From Lysobacter sp. M2-1 (GTDB lineage Bacteria > Pseudomonadota > Gammaproteobacteria > Xanthomonadales > Xanthomonadaceae), in contig NZ_JAKPBU010000001.1 in assembly GCF_022662495.1 (NCBI RefSeq), forward strand, positions 1,116,001 through 1,180,000: 64,000 nucleotides of DNA, written 5' to 3'. A program made the position numbers and the translations under genes. Below the pieces are notes generated by a model. It made no database searches. It was not told where the DNA came from and saw only the letters and a list, made by a program, of their open reading frames with translations. How positions within the stretch are numbered: position 1 is the first letter of the stretch; the number at the start of each line of letters is the position of its first letter. This document shows positions 1 through 10,199 of this stretch, in pieces.

Positions 1-2280
<2,280 letters not shown>

Positions 2281-2311
2281 CTAGGCGCAGGCCTTCCACA
2301 AGGGTCGCACC

Positions 2312-2842
2312 ATGCAGCGTTTTTCGCGCCTGTTCCTGTTCCCCAGCATGTTCATGGTCTCGTCCGCCGCAGCCCAGGCGCCCGCGGCAGCGCCGGCGCC
2401 GTGTGCGACGCCCGCGCACCGCCAGTTCGATTTCTGGGTTGGCGAGTGGGACGTCCACAAACGCGATGGGACCAAGGCGGGGCAGAGCCGGGTGGAACGG
2501 ATCCTCGAGGCCTGCGTGATCTTCGAGAACTGGACCGGCGCCACCGGCTTCGCGGGCAAGAGCTTCAACCTCTACAACGCGACCACCGGTCGTTGGGAGC
2601 AATTCTGGGTCGACCAGTCCGGCGTCCGCCTGCATCTGCAAGGTGGCCTGGAAGGCGAGCGCATGGTCCTGGCCGGCACCCGCGAAAAGACGGACCCATC
2701 AACCGGCCCGGCCCAACGTGAGCGCATCAGCTGGACGCCCAATGCCGATGGCAGCGTGCGTCAGCTGTGGGAAACCTCCAAGGACGACGGCCAGACCTGG
2801 ACCACGAGCTTCGACGGTCTCTACCGGCGTGCGGGGAAATAA
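2312..2842 (+). CDS. Secreted DUF1579-like hypothetical protein
   Basis: This is a small exported protein of 176 residues with no assigned function. An N-terminal signal peptide (residues 1-21, ending at AAAQA) is followed by an Ala/Pro linker. The globular part opens with HRQFDFWVGEWDVHKRDG, the signature of the DUF1579-like/lipocalin-type proteins, and has regularly spaced beta-strand segments such as FNLYNATTGRWEQFWVDQSG. The ATG at 2312 follows AAGGGT about eight bases upstream. It is divergent from icd, and its stop codon abuts a strong hairpin. The family resemblance is recognised by motif only. Confidence 0.6.
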   Translation: MQRFSRLFLFPSMFMVSSAAAQAPAAAPAPCATPAHRQFDFWVGEWDVHKRDGTKAGQSRVERILEACVIFENWTGATGFAGKSFNLYNATTGRWEQFWVDQSGVRLHLQGGLEGERMVLAGTREKTDPSTGPAQRERISWTPNADGSVRQLWETSKDDGQTWTTSFDGLYRRAGK

Positions 2843-2869
2843 AAAAAGGGCGCGACTCGCGTCGCGCCC
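2837..2869 (-). terminator. Intrinsic terminator, minus strand
   Basis: A perfect 9-bp stem, GGGCGCGAC / GTCGCGCCC with loop TCGC (2848-2869), is bordered at its left by an A-tract (2837-2847). Read on the minus strand this is a GC hairpin followed by T7, so it terminates transcription coming from the lipoprotein gene at 3007-3486. The stem could also serve the convergent plus-strand gene ending at 2842, although that side lacks a T-tract. Confidence 0.8.
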
Positions 2870-2903
2870 GGCTTGCCGCCTTCGCGGAAAATTGTTCGAA
2901 GCT

Positions 2904-2990
2904 TGATCCCTGCCCCGCTTTTGCTGGGGGCAGGCTCTGCGCGGGGATGGTCGCGCCTGGTTCTGGATCCCGCCTGCGCGGGGATGACCT
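2904..2990. repeat. REP-like repeat cluster, CCCGCCTGCGCGGGG type
   Basis: Two GC-rich hairpin units lie in the gap between convergent genes: CCTGCCCC...GGGGGCAGG (about 2908-2934) and GGATCCCGCCTGCGCGGGG (2966-2984). Similar short palindromes are scattered in many Xanthomonadaceae genomes. A closely related unit occurs inside the beta-mannosidase gene at 17951-17980. Confidence 0.5.
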
Positions 2991-3006
2991 CACGCTTTGC
3001 GCGAGG

Positions 3007-3486
3007 TCACTTGACCTCGTATTCGCGGGTCTGGACCACGGCGCCGTCCAGCGAGACTTCCAGCTTGTACTTGCCGGCCGGCCAGCCGTCCGGCTTGCTG
3101 ATTTCGAACTGGGTCACCTGCGGACCGGCGGGAATGTCCTTGCTTTCCTCGTGTACCGTCTGGTTGCTGTCGATATGGGTCCACTTGGCCGAGAGCTTGC
3201 CGGCATTGGGGCCGTCGCTGGCGACCGAGGCATAGATCTTGTCGCTGGTGGCGAATGTGCTGATCGGCGAGGCGATCTTGTTGTCCGCGCCGATGGCATT
3301 GCCCAGGTCGACGCTGCTCACGGTGGTGGTCGCTGCCGGAGCAGGCGCCGGTTCGGTCGGCGCGGGCGCCGGAGTCTCGGCGGCCGGCGGGGTAATGACC
3401 GGCTCTTCCTTCTTCTTGCAGCCGACCAGGGCGATGCTGCCCGCCAGTGCGGTGGCCAGGACCAGGGAAAGGCGATTGCGGTTCAT
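3007..3486 (-). CDS. Predicted lipoprotein of unknown function
   Basis: The 159-residue product begins with a lipoprotein signal; the lipobox LVGC places the lipidated Cys at residue 23, followed by KKKEE. Residues 28-55 are an Ala/Pro/Thr-rich tether. The remaining 100 residues form one domain (from about VDLGNAIGADNKIASPIST) that looks like a beta-sandwich; the tail GKYKLEVSLDGAVVQTREYE resembles extracytoplasmic Ig-like domains. ATG at 3486 is supported by AAAGGAG nine bases upstream. It is probably anchored in a membrane and faces the periplasm. It lies 48 bp downstream of the LysM gene and may share its transcript; the terminator at 2837-2869 ends it. No function can be named. Confidence 0.75.
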   Translation of the reverse strand: MNRNRLSLVLATALAGSIALVGCKKKEEPVITPPAAETPAPAPTEPAPAPAATTTVSSVDLGNAIGADNKIASPISTFATSDKIYASVASDGPNAGKLSAKWTHIDSNQTVHEESKDIPAGPQVTQFEISKPDGWPAGKYKLEVSLDGAVVQTREYEVK

Positions 3487-3534
3487 GCGGAAAACTCCTT
3501 TGAGAGGGGTGGAATGCGGATGCAGCCGGCCGAT

Positions 3535-3927
3535 TCAGTCGCCGCTGTCGCCATCGCCGTCGGTATCGATCGCCGGCAGCTTGATCGTCTGGCCCGGATA
3601 GATCAGGTCGGGATTCTCGATGGTGTCGCGGTTGGCCTCGTAGATCTGCTTCCAGTATTTCGATTTGCCGTAGAACCGCTTGGAGATGGCGGACAAGTTG
3701 TCGCCTTTCTCCACGGTGTAGCTTTGCTGGCCGCCACCGCCGCCGGTATCGGCCACGGTGTCGGAGCCGCCCTGCACGTTGGAAAAATCGGGCTTGCCGC
3801 TACCGCCGCCGCCGCTGGTGTCGCGCACGGTGTCGGAGCCGCCCTTCACGTTGGAGAAGTCCGGCTTGTTGCGGGGGGCGCTGCTGCCGGCGAGCGACAG
3901 CGACTCGGGATCTTTCGGGTTTGCCAT
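3535..3927 (-). CDS. LysM-domain protein with duplicated N-terminal repeat
   Basis: This is a 130-residue protein ending in a single LysM domain (YTVEKGDNLSAISKRFYG to YPGQTIKLP), the fold that binds GlcNAc-containing peptidoglycan. Ahead of it are two near-identical segments, KPDFSNVKGGSDTVRDT and KPDFSNVQGGSDTVADT, each ending in a Gly run. No signal peptide is visible, so it may be cytoplasmic, like YgaU-type LysM proteins, or leave by another route. I chose ATG 3927 (MANPKDPESLS) because GAGGAG lies seven bases upstream; an upstream ATG at 3957 lacks a ribosome site. The C-terminus is acidic (DTDGDGDSGD). Confidence 0.8.
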   Translation of the reverse strand: MANPKDPESLSLAGSSAPRNKPDFSNVKGGSDTVRDTSGGGGSGKPDFSNVQGGSDTVADTGGGGGQQSYTVEKGDNLSAISKRFYGKSKYWKQIYEANRDTIENPDLIYPGQTIKLPAIDTDGDGDSGD

Positions 3928-4019
3928 GGGGGACTCCTCGTGCCTCGAAATCGGCACGGAAGCGTCCCATGGCGGATGTTAAGAAAGCATAGGTATGGCG
4001 TGAGCTTCGCGGGCGCGAT

Positions 4020-4829
4020 TCATTGCCGCGAGTCGCGCTGCGATGCGGGCGCGGGGACGTCCGGCGTGGCCCGCCACGGATTGATGTCCAATCCGCCGCG
4101 ACGGGTGTAGCGCGCTTCCACCGACAGCGACCGCGGCGCGCAGCGGGTCAGGAGGTCGCTGAAGATGCGCTCCACGCACTGTTCGTGGAAGTCGGCGTGA
4201 TCGCGGAAGCTCACCAGGTAGCGCAGCAGCCCTGCGCGATCGATGCATGGACCGCGGTAGGCGATGCGTACGCTGGCCCAGTCCGGCTGTCCGGTCACCG
4301 GGCAGTTCGACTTGAGCAGGCCGGACACCAGCACTTCGGTCACCTCCTCGCCCCCGCTGTGCAGCTGAGACGGATCGGGTGGGCCGTAACGATCGATGTC
4401 GAGTTCGATCGCGTCGATCGACCGGTCGTCGCCGGAGCCTGTGTCGATGGGTGGCAGGCCGAAGTCGAACCGCACCGGCGCACCGGCCGCGCGCGACAGG
4501 TCGGCGACGATGAGGTCGCGCAGCCCCAGCTCGTTGGCCACGCGGTGCGCATTGAACGAGTTGAGATAGAGCTTGAGCGACTTGGATTCGATCAGGCTGG
4601 GCGAATCGAACGGCACGGTGAACGTCGCGGTCGCCACCCGTGGCTTGCCGCGCGCATCCAGCCACGACAGCTCGTAGGCATGCCAGCGGTCCACACCGAT
4701 GAACGGCAGCGAGCCTGCGAGGCCCAGGGCGCTTCGACCGATGCTGCGCGCGATCGGAAACAGCAGGCCAGGGTCGTAGTGGGTCGGGTACGCGACGTCG
4801 CGGCCGAGCGGGAGTTCTGCGGCGGTCAT
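4020..4829 (-). CDS. queF: NADPH-dependent preQ0 reductase QueF
   Basis: QueF reduces 7-cyano-7-deazaguanine (preQ0) to preQ1 in queuosine biosynthesis in the cytoplasm. At 269 residues it is the long, two-domain (YqfT/E. coli) form. Visible hallmarks are the QueF motif [13 protein letters not shown] near residue 80, the nucleophilic Cys176 in [14 protein letters not shown], and the C-terminal substrate region [14 protein letters not shown]. The ATG at 4829 (MTAAELPLG) is the only sensible start, though no strong ribosome site precedes it. It stands alone between a LysM gene and an M20 peptidase gene. Confidence 0.95.
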   Translation of the reverse strand: MTAAELPLGRDVAYPTHYDPGLLFPIARSIGRSALGLAGSLPFIGVDRWHAYELSWLDARGKPRVATATFTVPFDSPSLIESKSLKLYLNSFNAHRVANELGLRDLIVADLSRAAGAPVRFDFGLPPIDTGSGDDRSIDAIELDIDRYGPPDPSQLHSGGEEVTEVLVSGLLKSNCPVTGQPDWASVRIAYRGPCIDRAGLLRYLVSFRDHADFHEQCVERIFSDLLTRCAPRSLSVEARYTRRGGLDINPWRATPDVPAPASQRDSRQ

Positions 4830-4850
4830 GCCGCGATTATCCAGCCTTTC

Positions 4851-4929
4851 GTGGGGAGGCTTCAGTCGCGCACTGGTGATCGAAAGCCAGGATGCGCAAA
4901 GTGCTCGCGGCTGACGCCGCTCCTATAGG
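4851..4929. repeat. REP pair (BIME-like), first copy
   Basis: Two inverted copies of the REP core flank a spacer of about 30 bp: GTGGGGAGGCTTCAGTCGCG (4851) and the inverse GCTCGCGGCTGACGCCGCTCC (within 4902-4924). The same head-to-head arrangement recurs at 17656-17736 and 47956-48040. It fills the gap between queF and the M20 gene. Confidence 0.65.
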
Positions 4930-4938
4930 GGCAGCATG

Positions 4939-6255
4939 TCAGCCAGCGGGGGGCGGGTTGGTGCCGTGCAGGTAGTCCAGGCTCACCTGCAGCAGCGCGC
5001 GCAGGCCCAGATCCAGCGCCGACTCGTCGAGGAAGAACTCGGGCGAGTGGTTGCTCGGTGCCTTCATCGGATCCTGGCCCTTGGGTGTGGCGCCCACAAA
5101 GAAGAACAGCCCCGGCACTTCCTTGGCGTAGAACGAGAAATCCTCCGCGCCCATGGTCAGGCCGGGATCGACGACATTGCCCTGGCCTGCCACCTTCTCC
5201 AGGCTCGGCAGCATGCGCGCGGTCAGTGCGGGGTCGTTGACCGTGACCGGATTGCCCTTGGTGTCGGGCACCTTGGCGTCGACCGTGGCCCCGTGCGCGG
5301 CCGAGACGTGTTCGGCCACGTTTTTCAGGTCGGCGAACACCGCCTGGCGCATGCCCTCGTCGAAGCTGCGGATGGTGCCGACCAGCTCGACGCTGTCGGG
5401 AATGATGTTGTAGCGGATGCCGCCCTTGATCGCGCCGAAGCTCACCACCACCGGCAGCTTGGAGATGTTCTGGCGCCGGCTGACGATGCTTTGCGCGCTG
5501 CCGATCAGGTCGGCGGCGGCCACCACTGGATCGATCCCGCCCCAGGGGCGCGAGCCGTGGGTCTGGCGGCCCTTGACCACGATGTTGAAGCGGTCCGACG
5601 CGGCCATGGTCGGGCCGCTGTGCACCGCGATCTGACCGGCCTGCACGGTGCTGAACACATGCAGGCCGAACACCGCCTCGGGCTTGAAGTCGCGGAAGAT
5701 GCCCTCTACGAGCATCTGCTCGGCGCCGCCTTCCTCGCCGTCGGGCGGGCCTTCCTCGGCCGGCTGGAACACGAGCAGCACCTCGCCCGGCAGTTCGTCC
5801 TTCATCGCCACCAGCGCCTCGGCCACGCCCATCAGGATGCTGGTATGCGCATCGTGGCCGCAGGCATGCATCACGCCGGTGGTCTCGCCGCGGAACGTGG
5901 CGGTGGCCTTGGAAGCGAACGGCACATCGGTGCGCTCGGTCACCGGCAGCGCATCCATGTCCGCGCGCAGCGCGATGCGCGGGCCGGGCTTTCCGCCCTT
6001 GAGTATCGCGGTGACGCCGGTGGTGGCGATGCCGGTCTTCGGCTCCAGGCCGAGCTCGCGCAAATGGTCGGCGACGAGCCTGGACGTGCGCACCTCGCGG
6101 TTGCCGAGTTCCGGATGCTGGTGGATGTCGCGACGCCAGGCCAGGACTTCGGGCTGCAGCTTCTGCGCGGCGCTGGCGACTTCAGCGCGTTCCTGGGCGA
6201 AGACGGGCGTGCTCAGCAGCGCGGCGACGAGGGCGACAACACGGAGACGATGCAT
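4939..6255 (-). CDS. Secreted M20 family amidohydrolase (HipO/IAA-amino-acid hydrolase-like)
   Basis: This is a metal-dependent hydrolase of N-acyl amino acids or peptides. ATG 6255 starts a clear signal peptide (MHRLRVVALVAALLSTPVFA, cut near residue 20) and has AAAGGAA upstream; longer upstream frames lack one. The M20 catalytic core is intact: HACGHDAHTSILMG carries the first metal ligand and FQPAEEGPPDGEEGGAEQML the catalytic and bridging glutamates, with TMGAEDFSFYA supplying the C-terminal ligand. Length (438 residues) is normal. The product should act in the periplasm. The exact substrate is not predictable. Confidence 0.9.
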   Translation of the reverse strand: MHRLRVVALVAALLSTPVFAQERAEVASAAQKLQPEVLAWRRDIHQHPELGNREVRTSRLVADHLRELGLEPKTGIATTGVTAILKGGKPGPRIALRADMDALPVTERTDVPFASKATATFRGETTGVMHACGHDAHTSILMGVAEALVAMKDELPGEVLLVFQPAEEGPPDGEEGGAEQMLVEGIFRDFKPEAVFGLHVFSTVQAGQIAVHSGPTMAASDRFNIVVKGRQTHGSRPWGGIDPVVAAADLIGSAQSIVSRRQNISKLPVVVSFGAIKGGIRYNIIPDSVELVGTIRSFDEGMRQAVFADLKNVAEHVSAAHGATVDAKVPDTKGNPVTVNDPALTARMLPSLEKVAGQGNVVDPGLTMGAEDFSFYAKEVPGLFFFVGATPKGQDPMKAPSNHSPEFFLDESALDLGLRALLQVSLDYLHGTNPPPAG

Positions 6256-6322
6256 GCGGATTCCTTTGGGCGGACCACCGCATCCTAATCGAGGCACGTG
6301 CGTTCCCGCGCGCGCAGCGGCT

Positions 6323-6676
6323 TCAGGGCGTGTTTTCGACCAGCTGCTGCAGCCGCAGCAGCGCATCGTCCCATTGCCCTGCGATGCGTTCGAGCGAGGC
6401 GCGCGCCAGTTGCAGCTGCGTGGGTTCGAGCCGCCAGCGGCGTTCGCGCCCGACTTTCACGTCATGCACCAGGCCCGCATTTGCCAGGACCTGCAGATGT
6501 TTGGTCACGCCCTGGCGGGTCAGGTCAGTGGCGGCGGTGAGCTGGGCGATCGACAGCGCGCCGCCGGCGCACAGCAGCGCCACCAGCTTTAGCCGGGTGG
6601 CATCGCCGAGCGCGGCGAAGACCGGCGCGTGTTCGGCGAGTCCGGACGCCGCGCTCAGTTCAGGTTGAGTTGCCAT
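6323..6676 (-). CDS. ArsR/SmtB-family winged-helix regulator
   Basis: This 117-residue DNA-binding protein (MATQPELSAASG) has the ArsR core LGDATRLKLVALLCAGGALSI, then a recognition helix in DLTRQGVTKHLQVLANAGLV and a wing containing GRERRW. It lacks obvious metal-binding Cys/His clusters, as is usual for the ArsR genes that accompany AHSA1 and VOC proteins. ATG 6676 lies inside the preceding VOC gene (22-nt overlap), so translation is probably coupled. It most likely autoregulates the three-gene operon 7520-6323. Confidence 0.88.
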   Translation of the reverse strand: MATQPELSAASGLAEHAPVFAALGDATRLKLVALLCAGGALSIAQLTAATDLTRQGVTKHLQVLANAGLVHDVKVGRERRWRLEPTQLQLARASLERIAGQWDDALLRLQQLVENTP

Positions 6677-7053
6677 GACACGCCGTAGCGGTCGTTGCAC
6701 CAGCCGAAGCGCTGGCTGAAGCCGTAGTTATCCACGGGCATCAGTACCTGGCCGCCGTCGGCCAGCTGCGCGAACACGCGGTCGAGCTCGTCGGCGCCGT
6801 CGCAGTCGATGAACAGCGAGAGCGCAGGCGTGAAGCCGAAGGCGTGCCGTACCGGACTGTCGCTGCACAGCAGGCGGTGGCCGGCCAGTTCGAATTCGGC
6901 CAGCTTGATCGTGCCTTCGGCGCCGGGTTCGCCCGCGACCCAGCGTTCGAGCCGGTTGATGCGCGCACCCTCGAACAGCGACACGTAGAACCGCATCGCC
7001 GTTTCGGAGTCGCCGTTCTGGAACATCAGGAAAGTGGCGGCGCGGCGGGCCAT
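6655..7053 (-). CDS. VOC/PhnB-like protein
   Basis: This 132-residue protein has the paired beta-alpha-beta-beta-beta fold of the vicinal-oxygen-chelate superfamily in its PhnB/3-demethylubiquinone-methyltransferase-like branch. Diagnostic segments are FLMFQNGDSETAMRFYVSLF near the start and the closing FGWCNDRYGVSWQL. ATG 7053 follows the upstream stop codon by two bases, with GAGG in the upstream gene's last codons acting as ribosome site. It sits between an AHSA1-type protein and an ArsR regulator, a very common trio of unknown physiological role. Confidence 0.88.
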   Translation of the reverse strand: MARRAATFLMFQNGDSETAMRFYVSLFEGARINRLERWVAGEPGAEGTIKLAEFELAGHRLLCSDSPVRHAFGFTPALSLFIDCDGADELDRVFAQLADGGQVLMPVDNYGFSQRFGWCNDRYGVSWQLNLN

Positions 7054-7055
7054 CC

Positions 7056-7520
7056 TTACGCCTCCTCGTGCAAGTGGGACGCGATGTTGCGCATCTGTTC
7101 CTCCCAGCCGCCGCTGTTCATGCGATAGGCCTCGTCGCGGCGATGGGATGGGATGGCATCGAAGCCGGATTCGACTACGGTCAGCAGGGTGCCGCCGGCA
7201 TCGGTGTCCTGCAGCCTGAACTCGACCAGGGTCGTGGGTTCGGCCGAGTAATCCACGCCGGGCTCCACCGCATAGGGATGCCAGCGAAACGAGAACAGAT
7301 GCTCGGGCTCCATCTTCTCGACGGTCACCTCCATGGTGAGGTGCTCGTAGCCGGGATAGGCGATCGCGCCGCGTGCTTGGCGGCCGGGCACGAACACCTG
7401 GTCGTCCAGATGGGCACGGAACCAGGTTCCGAATTCCGGCGCGTGGGTCAGGGCCTGCCAGACCCGGCTGCGCGGGGCCTTGAGCACGATGCTGCGTTCG
7501 ATGCGGTCGGTCGCGGTCAT
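7056..7520 (-). CDS. SRPBCC/AHSA1-type (Aha1 C-terminal-like) protein
   Basis: This 154-residue START/Bet v1-like helix-grip protein begins ERSIVLKAPRSRVWQALTHA, the standard AHSA1 opening, and closes with the amphipathic helix GWEEQMRNIASHLHEE. Such proteins bind hydrophobic ligands; no enzymatic residues can be named. ATG 7520 is preceded by GGAGG seven bases upstream. It is the first gene of the AHSA1-VOC-ArsR operon. The promoter lies in the 68 bp that separate it from the LysR gene's 3' end. Confidence 0.88.
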   Translation of the reverse strand: MTATDRIERSIVLKAPRSRVWQALTHAPEFGTWFRAHLDDQVFVPGRQARGAIAYPGYEHLTMEVTVEKMEPEHLFSFRWHPYAVEPGVDYSAEPTTLVEFRLQDTDAGGTLLTVVESGFDAIPSHRRDEAYRMNSGGWEEQMRNIASHLHEEA

Positions 7521-7588
7521 GTGCCGCCTCCAGGTTGGGTACCGACAGCCTAGGCGGGACGCCGAAAAATGCAACCATACGGTTGCAG

Positions 7589-8497
7589 TTAACCGTCGAT
7601 CTCGCCCGCCCCGGCGGCCTCCACGCGCAGCCAATCGATGAAGGCGACCACCCGCGGCAGCTCGCGCGCCGCATCCGCATAGTGCAGCCGATAGCCATAG
7701 CCGGCCGGCAACGCCCGCGAGGGCACCCGCTGCAACCGTCCCTGCGCGATGTCCTCACCCGCCAGCGCCAGTGGCACCAGCGCCAGCCCCAGACCGGCCA
7801 CGGCGGCCTGCACCAGCAGCCCGCCGTGGCTGTAGCCGCGGGCGAAGTCGTAGCGCCGCACCGGCAGGTGATTGGCCTGCAGCCATGCCAGCCAGCGGGC
7901 TGGGCTTTCCTCGTACAGCAGCGGCAGCTGCAGCAGCGTGGCCAACCCGACCGTGCCGCCGTCCGGTGCCCGGGTCCCCGGCAATCCGGGCGCATGGACC
8001 AGCACCAACTGTTCGCGCAGCAGCAATTCCGCGGGGTCGTGCGCATCGAGGCGCGCATAGCGGATCGCCAGATCGCAGCGCCCCGGTTCCAGCGGCACCA
8101 CCGCGTCAGTGGCTTCCAGGCGCAGGTCCAGCGCGGGATGCCGCGCCGAAAACCGGTGCAGACGCGGCACCAGCCACTTCATCGCGAACGAGTGGGTGGT
8201 CGACACCCGCAGCACCGCTTCGGCCCCGACTTCCTGCAGCGCCCCGACCCGACCGCGCAGCTCGACGAGCAGGCGCGCGACGGTCGCGGCCAGCTCGCGG
8301 CCCTTGTCGGTCAGCTCGATCTGACGCGGATGACGCTGGAACAGGGCGAAGCCCAGCGCCTGCTCGAGTTGTCGCACCTGCTGGCTGACCGCGGCCGCGG
8401 TCTTGTGCAGTTCCACCGCAGCCAGCCGGAAGCTGCCCCAGCGGGCCGCGGCATCGAAATCGATCAGGCCGGAGAGCGAACGAAGCGGGGTCGGCAT
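7589..8497 (-). CDS. LysR-family transcriptional regulator (GcvA-like)
   Basis: This 302-residue LTTR has an N-terminal winged helix-turn-helix (LIDFDAAARWGSFRLAAVEL, then TAAAVSQQVRQLEQALGFAL) and a periplasmic-binding-protein-like effector domain from about residue 92. The phrase LRSLSGLIDFDAAAR is typical of the GcvA/AmpR branch. ATG 8497 (MPTPLRSLSG) is chosen by family length. It is divergent from the epimerase/LysE pair across 101 bp that includes an AT-rich patch around 8508-8540, so it probably controls those genes as well as itself. The effector is unknown. Confidence 0.9.
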   Translation of the reverse strand: MPTPLRSLSGLIDFDAAARWGSFRLAAVELHKTAAAVSQQVRQLEQALGFALFQRHPRQIELTDKGRELAATVARLLVELRGRVGALQEVGAEAVLRVSTTHSFAMKWLVPRLHRFSARHPALDLRLEATDAVVPLEPGRCDLAIRYARLDAHDPAELLLREQLVLVHAPGLPGTRAPDGGTVGLATLLQLPLLYEESPARWLAWLQANHLPVRRYDFARGYSHGGLLVQAAVAGLGLALVPLALAGEDIAQGRLQRVPSRALPAGYGYRLHYADAARELPRVVAFIDWLRVEAAGAGEIDG

Positions 8498-8598
8498 GGC
8501 CTGAGCATAAGTAATTCTTAGCCTTATAGCTCGAAATTCTCGTTTGTCGCGCCCTGAAAGCACCCGGATCATGCCACCAGCGCAAACGGAGATTTCTC

Positions 8599-9543
8599 AT
8601 GAGCAAGCGGATTCTGGTCATCGGGGGCACCCGATTCTTTGGCCTGCGACTGGTCGAGGGCCTGCTCGAGGCGGGTCATGCGGTCACCCTGGCCACCCGT
8701 GGCCGGGCCGCCGATCCGTTCGGCGGTCGCGTCCAGCGGATCCGGATCGACCGGCGCGACCGGAAGGCGATGGCGGCCGCATTCGAGCGCACCGCCTGGG
8801 ATCTGGTCTACGACCAGATGTGCTACAGCCCGCGCGATGCCGCGATTTCCACTGCCGTGTTCGCCGGCCGGGTGGATCGTTATCTGATGGCCTCGACGAT
8901 CGAGGTCTACCGCCCGCTGCGCGCCGCCGGGCGCGCTGCCTTCGGCGAGGACGACCTGGACCTGTCGACGGTGGAGATCGGCCTCGATCATCCCTGGGAC
9001 GACCCGGCGCGGGCCGAGGTCGATTACGACCTGGGCAAACGCCAGGCCGAGGCCTGGTTCCACCGCCATCCGGCGCTGCCCGTGGTTGCGGTACGGATCG
9101 GGCATGTGCTGTCCGGGCTGGACGATTTCACCGGCCGCCTGGCCGGCTACGTGGCGCGGGTGCGGCGCGGCGAGGTGCTGCGGCATTCGCAGCCGCCCGG
9201 GGCCAGTTCCTTCATCCACGCCCAGGGCATTGCCGATTTCCTGCGCTGGGCGGGCGAAGCCGGATTCACCGGGCCGATCAATGCCGCGGATACGGGAGCG
9301 CTGTCTGCGCTGGACCTGCATCGGCGCGTTGGCGCCGTGATCGGCCGGCCGGTGCGTTGCGAACCGGTTCCCGGCGCGCATCCGCCAGCGGCGCTCAGCG
9401 CATTCGACTTCGCAACACCCTATGTGCTGGACACCACGCGCGCCCGCGCGCTGGGCTATCGCTTCGCACATACCGGCGATTGGCTGGACGCGCAGATCCG
9501 TCTGCATGCAGATGCCGCCAATCAGACGCAGTCCGCGGCATGA
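8599..9543 (+). CDS. NAD-dependent epimerase/dehydratase-like protein
   Basis: This 314-residue extended SDR has its dinucleotide-binding loop as GGTRFFG at residues 9-15 (MSKRILVIGGTRFFG). The variant GGTRF(F/L)G without the classical Tyr-x3-Lys is typical of the isoflavone-reductase-like 'reductase' branch; a possible substitute is YDLGKRQAEAW near residue 147. ATG 8599 has GGAG seven bases upstream. The final base pairs overlap the LysE gene (ATGA), so the two are co-translated. The substrate is unknown; a sugar nucleotide or small carbonyl compound is possible. Confidence 0.8.
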   Translation: MSKRILVIGGTRFFGLRLVEGLLEAGHAVTLATRGRAADPFGGRVQRIRIDRRDRKAMAAAFERTAWDLVYDQMCYSPRDAAISTAVFAGRVDRYLMASTIEVYRPLRAAGRAAFGEDDLDLSTVEIGLDHPWDDPARAEVDYDLGKRQAEAWFHRHPALPVVAVRIGHVLSGLDDFTGRLAGYVARVRRGEVLRHSQPPGASSFIHAQGIADFLRWAGEAGFTGPINAADTGALSALDLHRRVGAVIGRPVRCEPVPGAHPPAALSAFDFATPYVLDTTRARALGYRFAHTGDWLDAQIRLHADAANQTQSAA

Positions 9544-10166
9544 GCGGCGCGGCGCAGTTCGCCTCGTTCCTGTTCGCCTCGGCGCTGGTGATCGTGGTGC
9601 CCGGACCGGCGACGCTGTTCGTGGCCGGCCGGGCCCATGCCTCGACCCGCGCGGCCGTCGCCGCGGTGGCGGGGATCGTGGCCGGCGACGTGGTGCTGAT
9701 CGTGCTCTCCGGTCTGGGCGTGGCTGTGTTGGTGGAGCGCTGGCCGAACCTGCTCGATGCGGTCCGGATCGTCGGCGCGCTCTACGTGGCCTGGCTCGGC
9801 ATCGGCCTGCTGCGCGCGGCCGGCGCGCCCGCCGCCGCCGCGACCGCCGCGCAGCGGGCGCATGCCGGCGACGCGCTGCGCGGCCTGTTGCTGACCCTGT
9901 CCAACCCCAAGCCAATCCTGTTCTTCGCTGCGTTCTTTCCGCTGTTCCTCGATCCGGCCGCAGTCCCGGCGATGCAGGGCTATTACCGGCTGGGCGCATG
10001 GTTCGAGCTGCTCAACCTGACCTGGTTCGCCCTGCTGGTGCTGGCCGTGCGACGGTTGCGTCACAGCGACGCACTGGCTGGATTACCGCGCGGCCTCGTG
10101 CACCGGCTCGCTGGTGGCGGCTTGCTGTTGTGCGCGGCGCTGGTATGGGTTCGCGGCGCCGGCTAG
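9540..10166 (+). CDS. LysE/RhtB-family amino-acid exporter
   Basis: This 208-residue inner-membrane protein has about six hydrophobic segments and the LysE hallmark VVPGPATLFVAGRA near the N-terminus, plus the conserved LTLSNPKPILFFAAFFPLF in the middle. These transporters export amino acids or similar metabolites. The start ATG at 9540 overlaps the stop of the upstream epimerase gene by four bases. The substrate cannot be read from the sequence. Confidence 0.9.
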   Translation: MSGAAQFASFLFASALVIVVPGPATLFVAGRAHASTRAAVAAVAGIVAGDVVLIVLSGLGVAVLVERWPNLLDAVRIVGALYVAWLGIGLLRAAGAPAAAATAAQRAHAGDALRGLLLTLSNPKPILFFAAFFPLFLDPAAVPAMQGYYRLGAWFELLNLTWFALLVLAVRRLRHSDALAGLPRGLVHRLAGGGLLLCAALVWVRGAG

Positions 10167-10199
10167 CGTTGCGCTCCCTCGCGGCGATCCGCTCGCCGC

